NCBI GenBank assembly: GCA_900540785.1 | Contig: UQHF01000026.1 | Coordinates: 1-49,286 of the forward strand | Direction: 5' to 3' | Source of the DNA: an uncultured Blautia sp. | GTDB taxonomy: Bacteria > Bacillota > Clostridia > Lachnospirales > Lachnospiraceae | Length of the DNA stretch: 49,286 bases | Shown: positions 16,070 to 24,791 of the stretch, in pieces | How the letters are laid out: every line of letters starts with the position of its first letter | Position numbering within the stretch: position 1 is the first letter of the stretch | Position numbers and translations under genes: made by a program | The notes under the pieces: model-generated | Database searches by the model: none | Told to the model about the DNA's origin: nothing | The model's input: only the letters and a program-made list of their open reading frames with translations

Positions 16070-17892
16070 ACTCCTGCCTCCTCAAGAAAACGGGACGGCT
16101 CCCATTCTTTTTCAAACTGTCTCTCCGCATAGCACAGAGTAAGTTCCTTTTTTGCCCTGGTCATTCCAACATAAAAAAGACGTCGTTCCTCCTCAAGAGC
16201 TTCTTTTAATACAGCTTTTTTGTATGGGATGCTTCCTTCATTTACATTTAATATAAACACATTGTCATACTGAAGACCTTTCACTGCATGAAGAGTGGAG
16301 ATCACAACTCCCTCTCTTTTTACTTCCTGCTTCTTCGCCTGCTCTTTCAGACGCTCTGTGTAATCTCTGATATAATTTTCCCACTCTTCCAGACTTTTTT
16401 TCTCCTTCGCACTGTCCTGGATTCTGTCCAAAACTTCAAGAAGATCCTCCGGTCTGATTTTCCGATACTGAGCGTACTCTCTTAAATATTCCTCGTACCC
16501 CATTGCTTTTCTGATAAAATTAATGGCTGCAAAGGGAGCAAGAGACGATAAAATACGAAGCTGGGTTTCCAGCGTGGTGATTCTGTCACACATCCAGTCC
16601 CTCTCTTTATAAAATTCCCGGAGTTTATCAAAGGAAACCGTGGTATCCGTCAGGCTTTCTCTTGCAATATACCGGTTGGGACGATTCATAATTTCCAAAA
16701 ATATCTTTCTGCTTCTGTCCCCTCCCGCTATTTTCATATATGCAAGCATATTCCGGCAGATCCAATGACGGAAAAGATTAGGAAGCTGCTCTTTCATAGT
16801 AAAAGGAACCTGGTATTCCATAAGCGCCCCCACAAGTCCTTCTGCCTCCTGGTTGGTACGAAAAAGAACAGCTGTATCCTCAAGACGCTCTCCCTTTTCC
16901 ATTCTTTTTTTTAACCCACGGACAACTGCCATATACTCTTCTCTTGTGTTTTGAAATTCCAGACACCTCACTGGAACGCCTGCCTGGTGAAAAGCAGTCA
17001 GCCTTTTTTTGAACCGCTTTTTATTATGGTTAATGACTCGTACAGCCGTATTTAAAATATTTTCCGTGCATCTGTAATTTATATTCAAAAGCACCGTTTC
17101 CGCTTTGGGATAATCTTTTGTGAAATTCAGCATAATTTCCGGTCGAGCCCCACGGAAATGATAAATGGACTGGTCGTCATCTCCCACAATAAAAAGATTA
17201 TTTAAGGGCGCTGCCAGCATTTTGATCACATCGTACTGAAGCCTGTTTATATCCTGAAACTCATCTACAAGAATATACTGGAATTTCCGTCTCCAGCCTT
17301 CAAGAATATCCTTTCTCTTGTCAAACAATTCATAGCAGAAAAGAAGCATATCGTCAAAATCTAACTTTCTTCTCTCTGTAAGTGCCCTTTTATACCCATG
17401 AAAAATCTGCTTAAATACCTCGTCCGGACAGCAGGAGGAATAATAATGACGAAGAGAAATCCTTTCATTTTTTACAAGGCTGATCTCTTTTGCCACCTCA
17501 TCAAGAAAATCCCCTTCCTGCGATAATTCCTGTCCGTATTCCAGTATAAGCTCCTGTAAAATCTCCCGTTTTTCCTCCTCAGACAGAATATTTCCCGCGC
17601 CAAATCCATACGCCTGTTTTAAAATCCCGTAGAATACTCCGTGAAAAGTCCCGAATGTAACGCCTGTTCTCTCCTGATCTGTAAACGCAAGAAAACGTTC
17701 CTTCATTTCTGCTGCTGCTGCCCTTGAAAAGGTCACAACAAGAATGGAGGAAGGCGAAACTCCGCCTTCGCGGGTCAAATATGCAGTTCTTTCCACAATA
17801 ACGGAAGTTTTCCCCGAACCGGGGCCTGCCAGGACCATCATAGGTCCTGACAGGTGAGCGATTGCCCGTAGCTGAGATGGATTTTTCTTCAT
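16066..17892 (-). CDS. UvrD/PcrA-type superfamily 1 DNA helicase
   Basis: 3'-5' DNA helicase of 608 residues. Motifs in order: Q-type NPSQLRAIAH (4), Walker A AGPGSGKTSV (22), VTFSRAAAAEMKER (Ia), VDEFQDIN (II, near 210), GDDDQSIYHFRGA (III), NINYRCT (IV), STLHAVKGLQYDNVFI (V) and RRLFYVGMTRAKKEL (VI). It lacks the roughly 130-residue C-terminal extension of PcrA, so it is a shorter relative, not PcrA itself. Start ATG, 3 bases after gltX. Role in repair or replication-fork maintenance is inferred from family only. Confidence 0.93.
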   Translation of the reverse strand: MKKNPSQLRAIAHLSGPMMVLAGPGSGKTSVIVERTAYLTREGGVSPSSILVVTFSRAAAAEMKERFLAFTDQERTGVTFGTFHGVFYGILKQAYGFGAGNILSEEEKREILQELILEYGQELSQEGDFLDEVAKEISLVKNERISLRHYYSSCCPDEVFKQIFHGYKRALTERRKLDFDDMLLFCYELFDKRKDILEGWRRKFQYILVDEFQDINRLQYDVIKMLAAPLNNLFIVGDDDQSIYHFRGARPEIMLNFTKDYPKAETVLLNINYRCTENILNTAVRVINHNKKRFKKRLTAFHQAGVPVRCLEFQNTREEYMAVVRGLKKRMEKGERLEDTAVLFRTNQEAEGLVGALMEYQVPFTMKEQLPNLFRHWICRNMLAYMKIAGGDRSRKIFLEIMNRPNRYIARESLTDTTVSFDKLREFYKERDWMCDRITTLETQLRILSSLAPFAAINFIRKAMGYEEYLREYAQYRKIRPEDLLEVLDRIQDSAKEKKSLEEWENYIRDYTERLKEQAKKQEVKREGVVISTLHAVKGLQYDNVFILNVNEGSIPYKKAVLKEALEEERRLFYVGMTRAKKELTLCYAERQFEKEWEPSRFLEEAGV

Positions 17893-17895
17893 ATT

Positions 17896-19350
17896 TTATC
17901 TATTTTCCAGTTTTTCAATAGCTGCCTTCACTCTTTTTATCGTTTCTTCCTTACCGATGATTTCCATAATTTCTGTGGCACCGGCAGGTGTCATCTGTTT
18001 TCCGGAAACTGCAGTACGAAGAGGCCACATAACGTATCCGTTTTTGTAACCCTTTTCCTTCACAAAAGCGGAAAGAGCAGCAAATAACGGATCATTTGTG
18101 TAATCCTCATGCTCTTCAAGAACAGGAAGAATCTCTTTTAACACATTGAGAGAAGTTTCCTCCGTTGTTTTCATTTTCTTATGGCAGTACATAGCAGAGT
18201 CATACTCCGGTACTTCCTCAAAGAAATCTACAAGCTCCGGAATATCCGGGAAGGTCTCGATCCTTGTCTGTACCATTCCCGCAATTTTACGGAAATCGTA
18301 ATCTTTTTTCAGAACCTCTTTCATGTATGGAAGCGCTTTTTCATAAAATTCTTCTGCGTCCATTTTCTTAATGTACTCTCCATTCATCCAACGAAGCTTC
18401 TGAATATCGAATACTGCTGGTGATTTGTTGATGTGATGATAATCAAACGCTTCAACAAGCTCGGAAAGAGTGAAAATTTCACGATTGTCAGAAGGACTCC
18501 AACCAAGAAGAGCCACATAATTTACAATTGCCTCTGATACAAATCCCTGCTCCAGAAGATCCTCATAAGAAGAATGTCCGGAACGTTTGGATAATTTCTG
18601 ATGTGTCTCATCTGTAATCAACGGACAATGTACATACACCGGAATATCCCAGCCAAATGCCTCGTAAATACGGTTGTATTTTGGAGCAGAAGAAAGGTAT
18701 TCATTTCCTCTTACTACATGTGTAATCCCCATCAGATGGTCATCCACGACGTTTGCAAAGTTATATGTAGGATACCCGTCAGATTTAATAAGAATCAAGT
18801 CTTCCAGCTCTTCATTGTTTACAGTAATATCTCCGTAAATTACATCATGGAAGGTTGTTGTTCCCTCCGCAGGCATATTAAAACGGATTACGTGCGGCTC
18901 TCCTGCATCCAGACGGCGCTGCACCTCTTCTTTCGGAAGATTCAGGCATCGTTTGTCGTAGATGGAAATTTCTTTTCCTGCCACTACGCGTTTCATATTT
19001 TCCAGTTCTTCTTTCTGACAGAAACAATAATATGCATCTCCCTGCTCTACAAGCTGCTGCGCATATTTCAGATAAATACCTGACGCCTGACGCTCGCTCT
19101 GTACATAAGGACCCACGCCCCCATCTTTATCCGGGCCTTCATCGTGAAGAAGCCCTGTCTTTTCCATTGTACGGTAAATAATATCCACAGCGCCTTCCAT
19201 ATAGCGCTCCTGGTCTGTATCTTCAATACGGAGAATGAAATCTCCACCTTCATGCTTTGTGATCAAATATGCATATAATGCGGTTCTTAAATTGCCCACG
19301 TGCATTCTTCCTGTTGGGCTTGGTGCAAATCTTGTTCTGAGTTTACTCAT
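17896..19350 (-). CDS. gltX: Glutamate--tRNA ligase
   Basis: Class I synthetase charging tRNA-Glu; 484 residues. HIGH-type motif PSPTGRMHVGNLRTALYAYL starts near residue 9 (HVGN variant), KMSKS-type KLSKR near 245 in HQKLSKRSGH. The C-terminal anticodon-binding helical domain is complete, ending AAIEKLE. Start ATG. A promoter sits within the end of the Sir2 gene upstream. The discriminating or non-discriminating nature cannot be told by eye. Confidence 0.96.
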   Translation of the reverse strand: MSKLRTRFAPSPTGRMHVGNLRTALYAYLITKHEGGDFILRIEDTDQERYMEGAVDIIYRTMEKTGLLHDEGPDKDGGVGPYVQSERQASGIYLKYAQQLVEQGDAYYCFCQKEELENMKRVVAGKEISIYDKRCLNLPKEEVQRRLDAGEPHVIRFNMPAEGTTTFHDVIYGDITVNNEELEDLILIKSDGYPTYNFANVVDDHLMGITHVVRGNEYLSSAPKYNRIYEAFGWDIPVYVHCPLITDETHQKLSKRSGHSSYEDLLEQGFVSEAIVNYVALLGWSPSDNREIFTLSELVEAFDYHHINKSPAVFDIQKLRWMNGEYIKKMDAEEFYEKALPYMKEVLKKDYDFRKIAGMVQTRIETFPDIPELVDFFEEVPEYDSAMYCHKKMKTTEETSLNVLKEILPVLEEHEDYTNDPLFAALSAFVKEKGYKNGYVMWPLRTAVSGKQMTPAGATEIMEIIGKEETIKRVKAAIEKLENR

Positions 19351-19392
19351 AGTCTCTTCTCCTGCTTTCTTGCTATATACTTTCGGTTTTTT

Positions 19393-19422
19393 ATTATATA
19401 CCTAAATCCTTCAAAATGTCCA
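19393..19422 (-). promoter_or_regulatory. Promoter for gltX inside the Sir2 gene end
   Basis: Minus strand TGGACA (19417-19422), 18-base spacer, TATAAT (19393-19398). The -10 box overlaps the stop codon of the Sir2 gene. Predicted start about 40 bases before the gltX ATG. Confidence 0.5.
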
Positions 19423-20137
19423 CTGGTTTTCCATGAATTACCAAATCTGCCATCTCATCTGCAAAATGCTCTTCCTGATTTATAAGAATCAGGTGCTGCC
19501 CTTTAAAATATTTGAGAAATGTTTCCGGAAGCGGAGTCTTTAAATTACAGCCCAATACGAGAAGTGTATCTGCTTTCTGAACTTCTTCTGCCGCCCTGGA
19601 AATCACACAGTTATCCACCATTTCTCCCATCATATATACGCCCGGCCGAACAATAGCTCCACAGCTTTCGCATTTTGGAATCCCTTTGCTTTTCTGTATA
19701 TATTCAATGGGATATTTTCTGCCGCAGTGAGGGCAGAAGTTTTCATATACGCTTCCGTGAATTTCATATACATTTTTACATCCCGCTCTTCTGGGAATAG
19801 AAAAAAGATCTCTTGTGATCACAGCTTTCAGTTTTCCCTGTTCTTCCAGATGTCTGAGGCAGAAAAGTCCTTCTCTTACTTCTCCCAGATTTTTCAACAT
19901 ATAATTTTTATAAAAATCATAAAACTGTTCTGTTCTTGTGCTGAAAAACGTAGGATTAAACATTTCTTCCGGAGAATATCCATAGGCAATTTCCGTATTT
20001 AGCGCATCCTGCTGCTTCCGGAAATTGATACAGCCACAGTCCTCACTTACCCCAACACCCATAAGACACACCATGTAATTGCTGTTCTCTATGGCCTGTC
20101 TTAAATACTCAAGTTTTTCTGTGTATTTTTCTTCCAT
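19394..20137 (-). CDS. Divergent Sir2-family protein with altered active site
   Basis: Sirtuin-fold protein of 247 residues (ATG at 20137, AAAGGG 8 bases upstream; a GTG at 20146 adds three residues). Seen: degenerate NAD loop GVGVSEDCGCINFR (27-40, against GAGxSxxSGIPDFR), TRDLF (108-112) where classic sirtuins have TQNID, the catalytic-type His127 in EIHGSVY, a zinc ribbon C135/C138 and C156/C159, RPGVYMMGE near 164 and GCNLKTP near 196 in place of GTSL. Asn to Asp and Asp to Phe at the catalytic loop make a normal deacylase unlikely; ADP-ribosyl transfer, NAD hydrolysis or NAD-metabolite sensing are possible. Monocistronic, own promoter. Confidence 0.85.
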   Translation of the reverse strand: MEEKYTEKLEYLRQAIENSNYMVCLMGVGVSEDCGCINFRKQQDALNTEIAYGYSPEEMFNPTFFSTRTEQFYDFYKNYMLKNLGEVREGLFCLRHLEEQGKLKAVITRDLFSIPRRAGCKNVYEIHGSVYENFCPHCGRKYPIEYIQKSKGIPKCESCGAIVRPGVYMMGEMVDNCVISRAAEEVQKADTLLVLGCNLKTPLPETFLKYFKGQHLILINQEEHFADEMADLVIHGKPVDILKDLGI

Positions 20138-20170
20138 ATGCCCCACCCTTTCTTCGGATTTTATACCACT

Positions 20171-20199
20171 ATTATACCTTTGAACGCCTTCTTTTTCAA
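20171..20199 (-). promoter_or_regulatory. Sigma-A promoter for the Sir2 gene
   Basis: Minus strand TTGAAA (20194-20199), 17-base spacer, TATAAT (20171-20176), about 34 bases before the ATG. Confidence 0.65.
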
Positions 20200-20278
20200 C
20201 CGGAAAACACCGCAGAATCCGGCATGATCTGACCGTTTTTTATGCTGTAAAACATTACAGAGTAATTTCCCCATAACA

Positions 20279-20306
20279 CAAAAAATCCCGCGGAGATTCC
20301 GCGGGA
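20279..20306 (-). terminator. Terminator of acpP
   Basis: A perfect 9-bp stem, TCCCGCGGA (20286-20294) and TCCGCGGGA (20298-20306), with a 3-base loop, followed on the minus strand by a run of six T. It lies 9 bases after the acpP stop codon. Confidence 0.9.
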
Positions 20307-20315
20307 AAACAGGAC

Positions 20316-20549
20316 TTACGCATCAATGCCTTTGCTTTTCATGTATTCAATTACATCTCCGACTGTATTTAAGTCAGTGAGCTCCTCAGAAGGAATTTCA
20401 ATATTGTATTCATCTTCCAGAGCCATAACCAGCTCAAAAAGATCCAGAGAGTCTGCTCCCAGATCATCCTTAAAAGAAGTATCCGGTGTAATTGTGTCTG
20501 CATCACAGTTTAACTGCTGTGACAACATTTCCTGCATTTTTTCTAACAT
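20316..20549 (-). CDS. acpP: Acyl carrier protein
   Basis: Carrier of fatty-acyl chains; 77 residues, acidic, with the phosphopantetheine site Ser34 in GADSLDLFELV. Complete four-helix ACP ending EYMKSKGIDA. Start ATG, AAAGGAG 10 bases upstream. It stands alone between a strong promoter and a strong terminator, away from fab genes, as is common in clostridia that have several acp copies. Confidence 0.96.
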   Translation of the reverse strand: MLEKMQEMLSQQLNCDADTITPDTSFKDDLGADSLDLFELVMALEDEYNIEIPSEELTDLNTVGDVIEYMKSKGIDA

Positions 20550-20599
20550 TGTCTTTTCTCCTTTATAAAACCTGTTCTTATAATCCTTTTAATGCCCAA

Positions 20600-20628
20600 A
20601 GTATATATTCTGCGCTATATTTTGTCAA
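20600..20628 (-). promoter_or_regulatory. Strong sigma-A promoter for acpP
   Basis: Minus strand TTGACA (20623-20628), 17-base spacer, TATACT (20600-20605), about 50 bases before the acpP ATG. Near-consensus. Confidence 0.8.
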
Positions 20629-20646
20629 GACATTTTCCAATATTTG

Positions 20647-21849
20647 TTACATGTGCACAGAAGAATCCTGAAATTTAATCCGTCTTGCCACACTCAGAGC
20701 AAGTCCCATTTCCGACATCAGGAAAACTACGGACGTACCTCCATAACTGATAAAGGGCAGCGTAATACCTGTATTCGGCATAAGATTCAACACAACCGCA
20801 ATGTTCAAGATAACCTGAAGGGCAATGTGAATAAAAATTCCCGTTACCATGAGAGAGCCAACCAGATCCGGTGCATTCTGTGCAATAAAAAATAACCGGT
20901 AAAGAAGGTAGGCAAAAAGAAGGAGAACAATAATTCCTCCAAAAATCCCAAGTTCCTCACAGATAATGGAAAAAATCATATCGTTCTGCGCCTCCGGCAC
21001 ACTTCCAAGCTTCTGAATACTGTTTCCAAGACCTCTGCCAAAAAATCCGCCGGAACCGATGGCATAAAGCGCCTGGATGGTCTGATACCCTGCTCCTGAT
21101 GCAAAGTCTTCCGGGTGAAGCCATACAAGAATACGGCGCAGACGGAAGTTCTCTGTTGCCCCTACGTCCATTGTAGCAGAAATAAACAACACAAACCCAA
21201 GCAGCAGAAACGCGCCTGCCGCAAATATCAGAAGAAAGATTTTTGTGTTGGGGTGCGCTACAAAAATAAGCCCGACTGTAATTCCGAAAATAATAATGGC
21301 TGTACTTAAGTTTTCCGTAAAGGCATAGGCAACAAAGGCAAGAGCTCCTCCGGCTGCTCCCAGGATCATACATGACTTTAACGTCTTAATACGTTTTCCC
21401 ATCTCCACGATCATATACGGAAGACATACGATCACCGCAATTTTTGCAATTTCCGCAGGCTGAAACTGGATTCCAAGCTTAAGCCAGCGGCGGGCACCAT
21501 TTACTTCCTCTCCGAGCGGCGTCTGCACAAGTCCCATCAGTATCATTGCCGCAATATACAAAAACGCCTTAAAATGTACAAGAATGTGATAATCAAGTCT
21601 TGATATAAAAAGAGCACCCAGAATACTTGCCACACTGATAAGAGACTGTCTCTTAAAAAAGTGCATATCATCGCCAAACTGTATTTCTGCCGTATAGGCA
21701 CTTGTGCTGTACAGCATGATCAATCCAAAACATGTGAGAAGCACAACCACTGCCACAAGACTGAAATCATAATAATCTGCTGCTGCGGCTTTTCGTCTGC
21801 TTCTGTTTTTCTGCAAGGAGGCTTTTGAAGACTTCCCTGTTCTTTCCAT
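20647..21849 (-). CDS. ftsW: FtsW/RodA/SpoVE-family glycosyltransferase
   Basis: SEDS peptidoglycan glycosyltransferase, polymerising lipid II at the septum or the spore cortex. About 400 residues from the ATG at 21849 (AGGTGG 4 bases upstream; a GTG at 21864 adds five). Ten hydrophobic helices; NGARRWLKLGIQFQPAEIAKIA near 117-140 and the C-terminal PNTGITLPFISYGGTS near 370-385 are hallmarks. FtsW and SpoVE cannot be separated by eye; no penicillin-binding partner is adjacent. Own promoter upstream. Confidence 0.92.
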   Translation of the reverse strand: MERTGKSSKASLQKNRSRRKAAAADYYDFSLVAVVVLLTCFGLIMLYSTSAYTAEIQFGDDMHFFKRQSLISVASILGALFISRLDYHILVHFKAFLYIAAMILMGLVQTPLGEEVNGARRWLKLGIQFQPAEIAKIAVIVCLPYMIVEMGKRIKTLKSCMILGAAGGALAFVAYAFTENLSTAIIIFGITVGLIFVAHPNTKIFLLIFAAGAFLLLGFVLFISATMDVGATENFRLRRILVWLHPEDFASGAGYQTIQALYAIGSGGFFGRGLGNSIQKLGSVPEAQNDMIFSIICEELGIFGGIIVLLLFAYLLYRLFFIAQNAPDLVGSLMVTGIFIHIALQVILNIAVVLNLMPNTGITLPFISYGGTSVVFLMSEMGLALSVARRIKFQDSSVHM

Positions 21850-21893
21850 TGTACCACCTGACACTTTCTAAAAATTTACTGTATCATTGATTT

Positions 21894-21922
21894 ATTATAA
21901 CAGAAGCATCTTTCATACGCAA
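21894..21922 (-). promoter_or_regulatory. Promoter for the ftsW-like gene
   Basis: Minus strand TTGCGT (21917-21922), 17-base spacer, TATAAT (21894-21899), about 45 bases before the ATG. Confidence 0.6.
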
Positions 21923-21963
21923 GAAATTGATTGCAGGCTTCTCACACATTCTCATTTCTGTTT

Positions 21964-24756
21964 TTATTCTTCCGGCAGTTCAATCGGATCCGTCTCAATA
22001 ATAAATTTCACATTTCCATCCATAGAATCCTCTTTTCCCGCAAAAGAGGTGTACGCTACATCATCTGCCTGAATTGCTTCAAGACGGTCAAGAACGGAAT
22101 ACAGTGTGTCCTCTACCGTATCTTTTAACTTCTGAACGCCGTCTTTGTTAAATTTATCCTGACCATCCTTCAGTTCTTTCGCTCCGTCATTCAGTTTTTT
22201 AATACCGCTTTGTACCTGGCTGCTTCCGGATGCAAGTGCATTTGTTCCGGATACAAGGGTGTTCGTTCCTCCTGCAAGCGTTCCTGTTCCCTGTTCCAGT
22301 TCTGTTGCTCCGGCTTTTAAGGAACCGCTGTTCGCAGAAAGCTTGGATGCCCCCTCTTTCAGTGCCTCTGTTGCTCCTCCGATCTGGGAAATCCCCGCAT
22401 TTAACTGCGTTGTTGCCGAATCCAGATTTCCCGCACCCAGGATCAGCGTATAGTCGTTACTCTTTAATTCCTCTGCCCCGGCTTTTAACTCTGCTCCTGA
22501 TTTCTTTAAAGAAGCCGCTCCGTTTACAAGTGCCTCCGAAGCATTTTCTGCTGTCTGAAGCCCTGCCTGAAGTCCGTTTTCTCCATAAAATCCTTCTTTT
22601 AAGGCTTCTGCTCCGGCTGAAAGCTTTTCTGTACTGTCTGTCAGTTCTTTCGCTCCGTCAACAAGCGCTTTTGCTCCGGCTGCTGCCTGCTCTGCCCCCT
22701 GGGTCAGCTCTTCTCCCTTTGCAGATAAAGCTTCTGCTCCTTCTGAAAGCCCATTTGCGCCTTCCAGCGCTTTGGAGGCGCCCTCATTTAAAGCTCCGAG
22801 ACTTCCCTCCATTGATTCCAGTCCTGAGGAAATTGCTCCGGCTCCGGCTGCCGTCTGGTCAATTCCGTCTGCCGCCTGATTTAAAACGTCCGCAATCTGA
22901 GAAGTATCTCCTCCTGAAATCTGCTCTGCTCCACTTTGTACTGCCTCCGCTCCGCTGTACACGCTTCCAAGTCCACTCTGAGCCGTGCCAACGCCTCCGG
23001 AAATGCAGCCGATCGCCTCGCTGATCGCAGCCTGTGTTCCCTCATCAAGCTGGGACATATCAATGCCGCTTAATATATCAATGGCTACACTTGCTGTATC
23101 AAGTCCTGCAGAAACTGTGTCTGCTCCGCTCTGTGCAGATGCCGCTCCGTTTGTGATCGCAGACGTATCTACGGAAGAATTTCCTCCAACAGATTCTGCT
23201 GCATCACGGAGAGTCTGAGAAATACCATTTAAGCTGGATTGCAGACTGCCGCTCTTTTCTGCCAGGGTACCTGCCGCACCTTCTGCTGCTTCTGTACCTG
23301 CCTGAATTTTTTCAATTCCCGCCGGAAGCGCCTGCGCTCCCTCTTTTAATGCGCCGACACCATCTGTTGTATACTCTTTTACAGACTGGGCAAGGGTTTC
23401 CGCTCCACCTTCCAGAGTTTTCAATCCTTCGGAAAGCTTTTCTGCACCTTCTCCGTAAGCTGACGCTCCGTCTGCAAAATCCTTTCCTCCATCTGCAAAA
23501 GTCTTCAGTCCTTCCTCAAGAGGTTTTGCCTGCTGTGAAAACTGTGTGATCCCATCTGCCACAGCGGCTGCGCCTTCCGTGTACTTGATCACGCCATCTG
23601 TCAGTGTTCCGCTGCCTTCTACATAAGCCTTGATTCCTCCCGTGAGAGTACTTATGCCGTCTGTATATTCTTTTAATTTATCAGAAATCGTGCCAACGCC
23701 GCCTGTGTATTCCATCACACCTGCCGCAAGCGTATCCGCACCTTCTGTATAGGAAGATACGCCTGTCTTTAATGCACTGGCGCCGCTTTGAAGTTCTCTT
23801 GAACCGCTCTGAAGCTCCCTTGCTCCGCTCTGAAGCTCTGATACGCCTGCTGCAAATTCTTTATATTTTGTATTCAGTTCACTTGTTCCGTCATAAAGAG
23901 TTTTTGTGCCTTTCACAAGCTCAAGAGACGCATCGGAAAGATCTTTTAAAGAATCTTTCAGATCGTCGATACTGTCGATTTCATCCACGTTTATCTCGTC
24001 CAGAAGATCTGTAAGGGCTACGGTAAATGTGGTTTCCATTTCACAGTCTGTCACATCTGCCTCAAGGGTAAATCCTTCCGGAATCTCAATCTCTTTCTTG
24101 ATTTCCTCATCGAGATCCAGACTGTCGGAAAGTCCCGGAAGTCCAAGACCTACTACTATATTTCTGTCTCCGTCTGATACAACCTTTCCATTGTCGATCG
24201 TCACATTTTTAAATTTATCTGTGGGAAGAAACATTCCTGTTGCCATTGCAAAAGGCGCATATACATCTGTATTTTTTCCATCTATCTTCTTCACCGTTTT
24301 TTCTTTATTTTTGTATGTAACTACCATTTTAAGGTGTCCGCTTTTTCCTGCCAGTTCATCCGGAGTTACCTGTTTTCCGCTTAAATAATATTTAATTTCT
24401 ACAGATACGGGAAGTTCTTTTGTCGTTGTTCCCTGATAATATATGTCTGCATCTTCCGTATTCCAGGTGAGTTTTTCCCCATTCTGCTGAAACGTCTCGT
24501 CGCCTTTTACATTTTTAATGTCCCTCAAACCGGACACATCAGAAACAGAGGACGCTCCTCCTGAATTTTTCAGCCAGTCAGATACAATGACATCTTTTAC
24601 TGCACCGTCTGCCCCTGCGTTTACATATACGGTTTCTTCCTTTGTAATTTCGGAAGCCTCTGCACTCTGTCCCGCAGCCGCGATCGTACCTGCACTTAAT
24701 ACTGCTGCCATTCCCGCAGCCATCGTTGCTGTCACAATTTTTTTATTTCTATTCAT
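21964..24756 (-). CDS. Secreted Leu-x-x-Gly heptad-repeat protein (YhgE/Pip-like)
   Basis: 930 residues from the ATG at 24756 (AGGAG 9 bases upstream). Signal peptide about 1-35 with an Ala-rich hydrophobic core. Residues about 40-270 form a soluble beta-rich head. From about 300 to 890 the chain is a very long run of heptads of the form LxxGxxx or YTxGxxx, e.g. LQSGARE, YTEGADT, LAAGVME, the repeat also found in YhgE/Pip proteins. Unlike YhgE/Pip there is no C-terminal membrane domain; it ends in a short acidic tail (PIELPEE). Located 35 bases after the MMPL transporter and probably co-transcribed. I infer an extracytoplasmic rod working with that transporter; the function is not known. Confidence 0.85.
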   Translation of the reverse strand: MNRNKKIVTATMAAGMAAVLSAGTIAAAGQSAEASEITKEETVYVNAGADGAVKDVIVSDWLKNSGGASSVSDVSGLRDIKNVKGDETFQQNGEKLTWNTEDADIYYQGTTTKELPVSVEIKYYLSGKQVTPDELAGKSGHLKMVVTYKNKEKTVKKIDGKNTDVYAPFAMATGMFLPTDKFKNVTIDNGKVVSDGDRNIVVGLGLPGLSDSLDLDEEIKKEIEIPEGFTLEADVTDCEMETTFTVALTDLLDEINVDEIDSIDDLKDSLKDLSDASLELVKGTKTLYDGTSELNTKYKEFAAGVSELQSGARELQSGSRELQSGASALKTGVSSYTEGADTLAAGVMEYTGGVGTISDKLKEYTDGISTLTGGIKAYVEGSGTLTDGVIKYTEGAAAVADGITQFSQQAKPLEEGLKTFADGGKDFADGASAYGEGAEKLSEGLKTLEGGAETLAQSVKEYTTDGVGALKEGAQALPAGIEKIQAGTEAAEGAAGTLAEKSGSLQSSLNGISQTLRDAAESVGGNSSVDTSAITNGAASAQSGADTVSAGLDTASVAIDILSGIDMSQLDEGTQAAISEAIGCISGGVGTAQSGLGSVYSGAEAVQSGAEQISGGDTSQIADVLNQAADGIDQTAAGAGAISSGLESMEGSLGALNEGASKALEGANGLSEGAEALSAKGEELTQGAEQAAAGAKALVDGAKELTDSTEKLSAGAEALKEGFYGENGLQAGLQTAENASEALVNGAASLKKSGAELKAGAEELKSNDYTLILGAGNLDSATTQLNAGISQIGGATEALKEGASKLSANSGSLKAGATELEQGTGTLAGGTNTLVSGTNALASGSSQVQSGIKKLNDGAKELKDGQDKFNKDGVQKLKDTVEDTLYSVLDRLEAIQADDVAYTSFAGKEDSMDGNVKFIIETDPIELPEE
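23783..23845. repeat. Three tandem 21-bp repeats inside the heptad-repeat gene
   Basis: Units at 23783-23803, 23804-23824 and 23825-23845, each beginning CCGCT(T/C)TGAAG on the plus strand. Each unit encodes one heptad (ELQSGAR or near variants), showing expansion of the rod by in-frame heptad duplication. Confidence 0.85.
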
Positions 24757-24791
24757 ATGAAACAACTCCTTTTCTCATCATTCTTTATTTC

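Noticed and set aside
17896..19393. T-box or other riboswitch before gltX
   Set aside because: The gap to the upstream gene is about 43 bases and contains no leader long enough for a T-box; a plain promoter explains it.
22230..23024. 264-codon Leu/Arg/Pro-rich frame opposite the heptad-repeat gene
   Set aside because: Its Leu-rich character is the complement of the repeated Gly/Ala/Ser heptad codons; no independent evidence for expression.
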